Positions 1 to 6,816 of a DNA stretch of 64,000 bases are shown one piece after another. A program made the position numbers and the translations under genes. The DNA is taken from contig NZ_CP036455.1 of assembly GCF_004323735.1 (NCBI RefSeq), positions 615,101-679,100 on the forward strand. The letters run 5' to 3'. The notes under the pieces were generated by a model, which searched no databases, was not told where the DNA came from, and saw nothing but the letters and a program-made list of their open reading frames with translations. How positions within the stretch are numbered: the first letter of the stretch is position 1; each line of letters opens with the position of its first letter. This stretch comes from Streptomonospora litoralis. GTDB lineage: Bacteria; Actinomycetota; Actinomycetes; Streptosporangiales; Streptosporangiaceae.

Positions 1-843
1 GCGGCCGACAGCTATCGCGCCGTCCAAGAGAGGACCCCGAACGACGGTCTCCCCAGCTACGACGAGTATGTCCGCGCGACCGTAGGCGGGGAGCCGTTCT
101 TCCATTCGGTGGCCGTTACCGGAAGCCTGGACTCGCCCGAGTACGCGACGGACCGCATCTACCGCCCCGATCAGGAGCGGCTGATCGAGCGGGCATGGAA
201 CGGCAGCGACGCCGACGCCTCCTACACCGCGGCATCCGGGCCGATGGACGAGAGCATCCGGCTCATGCACACGCGCGAGGCGGTGCTTCACCCGTTCCAG
301 AACCTCGCCGATTCCATGGAGGTGTCGGAGCGCACGGCGACCGACCTGGAGGGTACGCCGGCGGTGCGGATCACCGGGGCGTTCGACCTCGTCTATCCGG
401 GCCGGTCGGTTCCCGTCGCGTCGGGTGTCGACTTCGGGTTGTGGACGGCGATGGACGGTCTGCCGCTGCGTCTGGAGTATGAGTTCGTCTCCGAGGACAA
501 CCCGCTGGCGGGCGCGTCGCACACCTGGACCTACAGCGGGTTCGGCGGACTGGACCGGCGCCTGTGCGGCACGGTGGAGAACGTCCCGCGCGTCGGCCGC
601 GCCCTGCTGGTGCCCACTGCCGGTTCGATCGCCTGCGACGATGCGCGCGCAGCGGTGGAGGCGTACCTGGCGATGCCCGACGAGGAGAAGGAGGGCAGCG
701 GTCTTCTCGCCGAGGTGGACGGCTGGAACTGCGGCCTGAGCACCGCTTCGGAGGTCCTGGAGCGCACGGTCGAGGACGCGGGCGTCTGCTACGACGGCGA
801 GCTGGGAGCCGAGGAGCGCGTCGACCTGATTCGGCTGGACTGA
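1..843 (+). CDS. Secreted/membrane-anchored ectodomain protein, 5' end outside the window
   Basis: The frame is open from the first base, so the N-terminus lies upstream; 280 residues are visible. They match, block by block, the C-terminal ectodomain of the next gene: RIYRPDQERLIE against RIYSPESDRLIS, PFQNLADSMEVSER against PFQGLRESMDVAER, and the W-x-YSGF-GLD-R-CG block. The shared fold, with a pattern like 'DLW..VDGRPLRL', recalls the LppX/LprG-type lipid-binding lipoprotein domain; that is inference. Four cysteines (in CGTVE, ACDDA, NCGL, VCYD) could form disulfides outside the cell. Whether the missing N-terminus also carries a kinase-like domain cannot be seen. It is a tandem paralogue of the gene at 1318. 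Confidence 0.7.
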   Translation, partial: AADSYRAVQERTPNDGLPSYDEYVRATVGGEPFFHSVAVTGSLDSPEYATDRIYRPDQERLIERAWNGSDADASYTAASGPMDESIRLMHTREAVLHPFQNLADSMEVSERTATDLEGTPAVRITGAFDLVYPGRSVPVASGVDFGLWTAMDGLPLRLEYEFVSEDNPLAGASHTWTYSGFGGLDRRLCGTVENVPRVGRALLVPTAGSIACDDARAAVEAYLAMPDEEKEGSGLLAEVDGWNCGLSTASEVLERTVEDAGVCYDGELGAEERVDLIRLD

Positions 844-1089
844 GGCGACGGCGGCCGGTCACCTGCCTGATGGCGGTCAGGTCCCATCCCGGCTCCCGGA
901 AGGACGGGGTCCTCCCAGAACACCGAGCTTTGGGCGGTTTCCGCAGGGTCGCCGCCTGTCCGGCCGCTCTGACGTGTCGCCTCGGGCCCCGCGCACGCGC
1001 GGGCACCCCTGGGAACTCCTCGCGGGTCCCGCGGCGTCGGCCCATCGCGGCGCTACCGCAACGCCCCCCGTATGGGTCCGGCGGCGGGT

Positions 1090-1144
1090 AGCGTCACCCG
1101 GGGATCGTCCGGCCGTCCAGGCCGCGGCAGCCCCGGGTGACGCT
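1090..1144 (+). terminator. 14-bp perfect stem hairpin
   Basis: AGCGTCACCCGGGG at 1090-1103 is exactly reverse-complemented by CCCCGGGTGACGCT at 1131-1144, with a 27-nt loop and a short TTTC after it. It lies about 250 bp beyond the stop at 843 and before the next promoter, so termination is likely. The loop is long for a classic intrinsic terminator. Confidence 0.5.
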
Positions 1145-1223
1145 TTCGGCGGGGTCCGGTGGAGAAGAGTGCCGGTCGAGCCTCCTCCCGGACTCCCCCG
1201 AGCCCCGGTGCCGATCCGCACTC

Positions 1224-1252
1224 TTGTTCCTAGCAGAATGCGGTTTTATGTC
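1224..1252 (+). promoter_or_regulatory. Candidate sigma70-type promoter for the pseudokinase gene
   Basis: TTGTTC at 1224-1229 and TATGTC at 1247-1252 are separated by 17 bp, inside a small AT-richer patch about 65 bp upstream of the ATG at 1318. Spacing is ideal; the hexamers are moderate. Confidence 0.4.
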
Positions 1253-1317
1253 GGCGATGATCGGAATGCCGGAAAAGCAGTGCCGCATGCCGGCTCGTGA
1301 GCAGAAGGAAGCAGAGC

Positions 1318-3450
1318 ATGAGCGCGCAGTACGGGGCCGGTAACGCGCCCCATCCCCCGGAACTGCGGCCGCTGGAGGCGGGCGACCCGCAGCGGGTCGG
1401 GGACTTCACCCTTCTCGGCCGGCTGGCCGAGGATTCCGCCGGCGTCGTGTACGGCGCGCACGCTCCCCGCGGCGGCCATGCCGCCGTCCGCGTGGCCGCC
1501 GCGAGCCTGGCCGCCGATCCCGGTTTCCGCTCCGCGTTCGCGCGGCGCGCGTCCGCCATGCGCGGCGTTTCGGGCGTCTGCGTCCTTCCCCTGCTCGCCG
1601 CCGACCCCGACGCCGGCCCGCCCTGGCTCGCCACGGCGTATCCGGCCGGGCCGACGCTGCGCCGGCGGGTGGAGAGCGCGGGACCGCTGACCCGCGATGC
1701 CCTGTTCGCGCTGGCCACCGGCACCGCCGAAGCTCTCGCCGCCGCCCACGCCGCCGGGCTCGCCTACGGCCGCATCACCCCCGACGACGTCGTCCTCGCC
1801 GCGGACGGGCCCCGGATCCTCGGGCTCGACGCCGCAGGCGGCGCAGGCGGGTCGCTCTTCCCGCCGGAGGCGCAGGGCTCGGCCGGTGCCGAGTGGGCGA
1901 GCCCGGAGAGCGCCGCCGGCGCCGAGCCCGCACCCGGCGCCGACGTCTTCTCGTGGGGATGCCTCGTCGCCTACGCGGCGAGGCGGCGCCATCCCTTCGC
2001 CGCGGGCGGGGACACCTCCGACATGCTGCGCCGCATCCGCGACGGCCGCCCCGACCTCGCCGGAATGCCGGACGAACTGAGCCCGCTGATCGAGATGGCC
2101 GTCGCCGCCGACGCCGGGGCCCGGCCGAGTGCCGAGAGCGCCTACCGGGGACTCGTCGCGTTCGCCTCCACCGACGACACCGCGCACATCGCGACGCCGG
2201 ACCTCGGCGACCGGCTGCGCGGGGTTCTCGCGTCGCACTGGCAGGGCGTCGGCGCCGCGTCTTCGGACGAAGCCGCGTGGGCGGCGGCAACCGCGTCGGC
2301 CGGGACCGCATCCGCCACAGGGAGCGGTACGCACGCTGCGCAATCCGGTCCCGCTGCGGGGAGCGCCGCGCCCGCCGCCGCGCCCGCGCCGGATGAGCCG
2401 AGCGGTCGGCGGGCGGGCGCGTTGGCGACCGCGGTGGTGACCGCCTGCAGCATGGCCGGAGCCATCGCGATCGGCGTCGGCGGCTATCTGACCGCCGGCT
2501 CGTTCGCCGGTGAGGCCGGCGCCGCGCCGAGCGCGTCGCAGTCGGCATCCTCCTCCCCGGCGTTCGGTACGGCGGAGGAGGCCGTCGCCGGCGTGGTGGA
2601 GACCTTGCGGACCGCAGCCGGCTACCGGGCCGTCGACGAGGTGGACGGCGGCGACGCCGCCGCGGCGGGCGAGCGGCGGGAGTACGTGCTGGCCACCCTG
2701 GCCGGTCAGGAGCACTTCCAGTCCGTCACCGAGCGGGGAAGCCCCGAGGAGCCCGAGGCGGGCAGCGTCGCCCGCATCTACTCCCCCGAGTCCGACCGCC
2801 TGATCAGTCGGGAGTACGGCGGTGGTGTGGAGGGCCGGTACTACGCGTCAGCGACCGGGCCCGACGACGGCGCAGCCTGGCGCCTCTCCCGCAAGGCCGT
2901 GCTGGCGCCCTTCCAAGGGCTGCGCGAGTCCATGGACGTGGCCGAGCGGATCGAAGGAGAACTGAACGGCACCCCGGGGCTGCACGTCAGCGGCACGTTC
3001 GACGGCGCGGTGCGCACGGAGTCGGGGCAACAGGAGTTCACGGACGCGCCCTTCGACCTGTGGGTCGGTGTCGACGGTCGCCCCCTCCGGCTCGCCTACA
3101 CGGCCGGTGGCCAGGAGCACAGCTGGGACTACTCCGGTTTCGACGGCCTGGACAGCCGCATCTGCGGCGTCGTGGAGGGCGTTCCGGACCTGGAGCGGGC
3201 CTACCTGGTGCCGACACGCGCCGGTACGGCCTGCGGCGACGTCCGCCCGGTGGTGGAGGAGTACCTGGCGATCCCGCCGGAGGAGCAGCAAGCGGCGGGG
3301 TACGTCGCAGAGGTCGGCGAGTGGACGTGCCGGATGGACCCCGTACCCGACGGCAGCGCCGCGACCCAGGGCGCGAGCGCCGACGTCGGAGCCTGCTACC
3401 GCGGCCCGATCGGCGCGGCCGAGCGAGTCGACCTGGTCGAACTGCAGTAG
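1318..3450 (+). CDS. Membrane pseudokinase with extracellular LprG-like domain
   Basis: 710 residues. I place the start at ATG 1318 (AAGGAAG 7-8 nt upstream) rather than GTG 1297. Residues ~25-290 have the Hanks-type Ser/Thr kinase fold (DFTLLGRL glycine loop, hinge, DVFSWGC, ARPSAES), but the catalytic positions are gone. The VAIK lysine is arginine (AAVRVA), HRDxKxxN reads YGRITPDD, and DFG reads GLD. A flexible Ala/Ser/Pro linker leads to one transmembrane segment (~368-396), then an outside domain (~420-710) paralogous to the upstream gene. The topology is that of PknB-type receptor kinases with the enzyme switched off. I infer a ligand-sensing or scaffold role at the membrane; residual ATP binding is uncertain. 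Low-complexity regions are typical of the linker. Confidence 0.8.
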   Translation: MSAQYGAGNAPHPPELRPLEAGDPQRVGDFTLLGRLAEDSAGVVYGAHAPRGGHAAVRVAAASLAADPGFRSAFARRASAMRGVSGVCVLPLLAADPDAGPPWLATAYPAGPTLRRRVESAGPLTRDALFALATGTAEALAAAHAAGLAYGRITPDDVVLAADGPRILGLDAAGGAGGSLFPPEAQGSAGAEWASPESAAGAEPAPGADVFSWGCLVAYAARRRHPFAAGGDTSDMLRRIRDGRPDLAGMPDELSPLIEMAVAADAGARPSAESAYRGLVAFASTDDTAHIATPDLGDRLRGVLASHWQGVGAASSDEAAWAAATASAGTASATGSGTHAAQSGPAAGSAAPAAAPAPDEPSGRRAGALATAVVTACSMAGAIAIGVGGYLTAGSFAGEAGAAPSASQSASSSPAFGTAEEAVAGVVETLRTAAGYRAVDEVDGGDAAAAGERREYVLATLAGQEHFQSVTERGSPEEPEAGSVARIYSPESDRLISREYGGGVEGRYYASATGPDDGAAWRLSRKAVLAPFQGLRESMDVAERIEGELNGTPGLHVSGTFDGAVRTESGQQEFTDAPFDLWVGVDGRPLRLAYTAGGQEHSWDYSGFDGLDSRICGVVEGVPDLERAYLVPTRAGTACGDVRPVVEEYLAIPPEEQQAAGYVAEVGEWTCRMDPVPDGSAATQGASADVGACYRGPIGAAERVDLVELQ

Positions 3451-3490
3451 GGGGCCGTCCGGTTCCGGTTCCACCGGGATTTCGCCCTGG

Positions 3491-4384
3491 TCAGGCGCTC
3501 TGGTGCTGCTGGGCGTCCGCGCTGCCGGTCGCCCCCGTGCCGTTGAGGCCGGCCGCGGAGGTGTGCTGCGGCCGCGCTCTGCGGGCGATGCGGCCGCCGC
3601 GGTCGACCGGCACCACCAGTGGCGTGCCCGTCTCCGGGTCGGGGATCACGCGCACGGGCATACCGAAGACCTTTTCGACCAGCTCCTCGGTGACGATCTC
3701 GGACGGCTCGCCCTCCGCGGCCACGTGCCCGTCCTTCATGGCGATGAGGTGTGTGGCGTACCGGCAGGCGTGGTTGAGGTCGTGCAGCACCGCGACCAGG
3801 GTGTGGGAGCGCTCGTGGTGCAGCTCGGCGCAGAGGTCCAGGACGTCCATCTGGTGGGCGATGTCCAGGTAGGTGGTCGGCTCGTCGAGCAGCAGCAGCG
3901 GTGTCTGCTGCGCGAGCACCATCGCCAGCCACACCCGTTGGCGCTGTCCGCCGGAGAGCTCGTCGACCATGCGGCCCGCGAGGTCCGCGACGCCGGTGGC
4001 CTCCATGGACTCGTTGATGACCTTCTCGTCGGTGCGCGACCACTGCTTGAGGAACTTCTGGTGCGGGTAGCGCCCCCGCGCCACCAGGTCGGCGACGGTG
4101 ATCCCGTCCGGCGCGATGGAGGTCTGCGGCAGCAGGCCCAAGCGGCGCGCCACCTCCTTGGACGGGTAGGAGCCGATCAGCCGGCCGTCCAGGTGCACGG
4201 CGCCCCGGGCCGGCTTGAGCATCCGCGACAGTGCGCGCAGCAGGGTCGACTTGCCGCACGCGTTCGGACCGACGATGACCGTGAAGGAGTTGTCCGGGAT
4301 GGTGATGCCGAGATCGCGGGAGACCACGCTCTGGTCGTAGGCCAGGGTCAGGTTCTCGCCCCACAGCCGGGCCGGTTCGGACAT
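3491..4384 (-). CDS. Iron-siderophore ABC transporter ATP-binding protein
   Basis: 297 residues; start ATG 4384 with AAGGAGAG just upstream, discarding a 65-codon extension. It is a FepC/FhuC-type ATPase that powers uptake of ferric siderophores through the two FecCD permeases encoded just upstream. Visible motifs are Walker A GPNACGKST (~40-48), signature LSGGQRQR (~143), Walker B LLLLDEP (~165) and the switch histidine in VAVLHDLNHA (~199). The permease stop is 31 bp upstream, so it is the last gene of a three-gene operon controlled by the iron box at 6732. The C-terminal ~30 residues are an extra basic/polar tail. Confidence 0.93.
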   Translation of the reverse strand: MSEPARLWGENLTLAYDQSVVSRDLGITIPDNSFTVIVGPNACGKSTLLRALSRMLKPARGAVHLDGRLIGSYPSKEVARRLGLLPQTSIAPDGITVADLVARGRYPHQKFLKQWSRTDEKVINESMEATGVADLAGRMVDELSGGQRQRVWLAMVLAQQTPLLLLDEPTTYLDIAHQMDVLDLCAELHHERSHTLVAVLHDLNHACRYATHLIAMKDGHVAAEGEPSEIVTEELVEKVFGMPVRVIPDPETGTPLVVPVDRGGRIARRARPQHTSAAGLNGTGATGSADAQQHQSA

Positions 4385-4415
4385 CGTCTCTCCTTGGTGC
4401 GTAAATTGTCCGGAA

Positions 4416-5546
4416 TTATGCATTTCCGGTGCGCCATTCCCGGTATAGCACCCAGACGAGGTAGCTGCCGCCGATGACGGCGGTGACCACGCCCACCGGG
4501 AGCTGCGTGGGTGCCAGCACATGCTGAGCGGCCAGGTCGGCCGCCGCGAGCAGCAGAGCGCCCATGAGCGCGGCGCCAAGCAGCGCGGTGCCGCTGGTAC
4601 GGGCCAGGCGGCGGACGAGCTGCGGCGCCGCCAGCGCGATGAAGGAGATGGGCCCCGCGACGGCGATCGCCGCGCCGGTCAGCGCGCTCGCCGCGAGCAT
4701 CGCCGTCACCTGGGTCCCCTGCACGGGCACGCCCAGCCCGCGCGCCGCCTGCTCACCCATCTCCATCAGGCGCAGCCGCGGCCCCAGGGCGAGGATCGCG
4801 GGCACCAGGACGGCGCAGGCCAGCGCCACCGCGACGACCTCGCCCCATCCGGTGGCGTTGAGGCTGCCGATCATCCAGATGTGCGCGGTCAGCGCCTCGG
4901 TCAGCTCGGCGCGCGTCATCAGGTAGTCGCGCACGGCCAGCAGCAGCGCGTTGATGCCGATGCCGACGAGAACCAGGCGGTAGCCCTGCACGCCCTGCTT
5001 GAGCGCGAGCAGGTAGACCAGCACGGCTGTCGCGACGCCGCCGGCCATGGCGCCGATGGAGACCTGCACCATGCTCCCGCCCAGGACGAGGATGGTGGCG
5101 ACCGCGCCGGTGGAGGCGCCGCCGGTGAAGCCGATGATGTCGGGGCTGCCCAGCGGGTTGCGCGACAGGCTCTGGAAAACCCCGCCGGAGATGCCCAGCG
5201 CCGCGCCGACCAGCACCGCGACCCAGGCGCGCGGGAGCCGGACGTCGCGGACGAAGAACAAGTCGAGTCGTTCGCCCTCGCCGGCCAGCGCCCACAGCAC
5301 GCGCGGCAGCGGGATGGAGTACTCGCCCACCGACAGCGACACGGCGAAGACCGCGACCGTCGCGGCGAGCAGCCCCGCGTAGACGGAGACGATGCGGGGG
5401 CGCACCACGAAGCTGATGCGGCCACCCGCCGTGCGCAGCGCCCGGGGACCGCCGGGGCGCCTGGCGGACGCACCGGCGGTGTCTGTGTCCGCGCTCTGCG
5501 CGCCGGATGCGGCGTTCTCGCCGGTGCGGGCGGGGGTGAGGGTCAT
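4416..5546 (-). CDS. FecCD-family iron-siderophore permease (second subunit)
   Basis: 376 residues. ATG 5546 overlaps the stop of the upstream permease in an ATGA arrangement, so the two are translationally coupled. It has a ~50-residue Gly/Ala/Arg-rich cytoplasmic N-terminus followed by about nine or ten membrane helices. Typical BtuC/FecCD motifs are present: GAALGISGGVFQSLSRNPLG, MIGSLNATGW, and the C-terminal AGPISFIALAAPQLVRRL that docks to the ATPase. With its partner it forms the heterodimeric channel of the importer. The longer open frame reaching 5954 is a shadow of the overlapping gene. Confidence 0.92.
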   Translation of the reverse strand: MTLTPARTGENAASGAQSADTDTAGASARRPGGPRALRTAGGRISFVVRPRIVSVYAGLLAATVAVFAVSLSVGEYSIPLPRVLWALAGEGERLDLFFVRDVRLPRAWVAVLVGAALGISGGVFQSLSRNPLGSPDIIGFTGGASTGAVATILVLGGSMVQVSIGAMAGGVATAVLVYLLALKQGVQGYRLVLVGIGINALLLAVRDYLMTRAELTEALTAHIWMIGSLNATGWGEVVAVALACAVLVPAILALGPRLRLMEMGEQAARGLGVPVQGTQVTAMLAASALTGAAIAVAGPISFIALAAPQLVRRLARTSGTALLGAALMGALLLAAADLAAQHVLAPTQLPVGVVTAVIGGSYLVWVLYREWRTGNA

Positions 5547-6649
5547 AGTTCGGCCATCCTTCGCCGCCGCACGAGGAAGATGAACACGGGGGCGCCGACC
5601 AGCGCGGTGACGATGCCGACCTCCAGTTCGCCGCCGGAGGTGATCACACGCCCGGCGGTGTCGGCCAGCGTCAGCAGCACCGCCCCGATCGCGGCGGCGT
5701 AGGGCAGCAGCCACCGCTGGTCGGGGCCGGTGAACGAGCGGGCGAGGTGGGGCACGATCAGCCCGACGAACCAGATGGGTCCGGCTGCGGCGGTGGCACC
5801 TCCGCACAGCAGGATGATCGCCACCGCCACCAGGGCCCGGGTGCGGTTGATGTGGGCACCGAGGGCGGCGGCGAGGTCCTCGCCCAGGGCGACGGCGTTC
5901 AGCGCGGGACCGAGGGCGATGGCCAGCACGATGCCGGTGGCGAGGAAGGGCCACAGCCGCAGGAAGATCTCGATGTCGCGGCCCACGAGGGAGCCGACCT
6001 GCCAGAAGCGGATCTGATCGAAGACGAATTCATTGAGGACGGTGAGCGCGTAGACGAAACCCTGCAGCACCGCCGCCAGCGCGGTCCCGGCCAGGGCGAG
6101 CCGCACCGGCGTGGCGCCGCTGCGGCCGCGGGAGCCCAGTGCGTAGACCAGGACGGCGGCGATCGCGGCGCCGAGGAAACCGAACCAGACGTAGGCGGCG
6201 GCGCTGGTCATGCCGAAGACGAAGATCGCGGTGACCACGGCGGCCGCGGCGCCGGAGTTGACGCCGAGGATGCCCGGTTCGGCGATCGGGTTGCGGGTGA
6301 GGGCCTGCATGAGGGCGCCGGCCAGGCCGAGGGCGGCGCCGACGAAGATGCCGAGCACGGTGCGCGGCATGCGCAGTTCCCAGACGACGCTGCTGTTGTA
6401 GCTGCCGTCCGGGTTGAGCAGCGCTTCGACGACCGTGCCCAGCGGGATGGCCTTCGCGCCGATGGCGATGCTGAGCACCGCGCACAGCGCCGCGACCCCC
6501 AGCAGCACGAGCAGCCCGCTGGTGCGCAGCGCGTGGGTGCGCGCGGTGGCGCGGGTGCGGTGGTCGAGCGCGTTCGCGGCGACGACAGCGTCGGCGGCGT
6601 CGGCGGCGTCGCCGAGGCCGGGGGCGGTGGACGGCCGTTCCAGGCTCAT
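5543..6649 (-). CDS. FecCD-family iron-siderophore permease (first subunit)
   Basis: 368 residues; ATG 6649 is the first start in frame after the iron box. The N-terminus has a short Ala/Asp-rich stretch (GDAADAADAVVAANALDHR). About nine or ten membrane segments follow, with GAALGLAGALMQALTRNPIA, FWQVGSLVGRD and AGPIWFVGLIVPHLARS diagnostic of FepD/FecD permeases. It starts the operon permease-permease-ATPase. No periplasmic-type siderophore-binding lipoprotein is encoded beside it, so the binding protein must come from elsewhere. Confidence 0.92.
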   Translation of the reverse strand: MSLERPSTAPGLGDAADAADAVVAANALDHRTRATARTHALRTSGLLVLLGVAALCAVLSIAIGAKAIPLGTVVEALLNPDGSYNSSVVWELRMPRTVLGIFVGAALGLAGALMQALTRNPIAEPGILGVNSGAAAAVVTAIFVFGMTSAAAYVWFGFLGAAIAAVLVYALGSRGRSGATPVRLALAGTALAAVLQGFVYALTVLNEFVFDQIRFWQVGSLVGRDIEIFLRLWPFLATGIVLAIALGPALNAVALGEDLAAALGAHINRTRALVAVAIILLCGGATAAAGPIWFVGLIVPHLARSFTGPDQRWLLPYAAAIGAVLLTLADTAGRVITSGGELEVGIVTALVGAPVFIFLVRRRRMAEL

Positions 6650-6731
6650 CGCGCTCCGCCGGTGGGGGCGGCCGTGCGGCGCGCGTGCAGGGGCAGCACA
6701 GTTCCTCCGGGTCGGTCTCCACGTTACGAAC

Positions 6732-6750
6732 TTAGTAGAGGCTAACCTAT
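6732..6750 (-). promoter_or_regulatory. DtxR/IdeR-type iron box
   Basis: Read on the minus strand the site is ATAGGTTAGCCTCTACTAA, matching the actinobacterial consensus TTAGGTTAGSCTAACCTAA at 15 of 19 positions, with an intact left half. It lies 83 bp upstream of the first permease start in an AT-richer patch. Fe-loaded DtxR/IdeR/DmdR binding here would repress the importer when iron is plentiful. Confidence 0.75.
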
Positions 6751-6816
6751 CCCCCGATGTGGTGGAAGTGGGCTCCGGAGGTGAGCGGCGTCTCCTCCCC
6801 GGCGCCACTGCGGCGC

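Larger units (their letters stand above)
844..1317. other. Intergenic region between the tandem paralogues
   Basis: 474 bp without a credible gene. It holds a long hairpin (1090-1144) that probably ends the upstream transcript and, nearer the next gene, a candidate promoter (1224-1252). Open frames crossing it on both strands lack ribosome binding sites and recognisable protein content. Confidence 0.6.

Noticed and set aside
4521-6745. Long plus-strand frames opposite the permease genes
   Set aside because: Mirror images of the real FecCD genes; high-GC third-position artefact.
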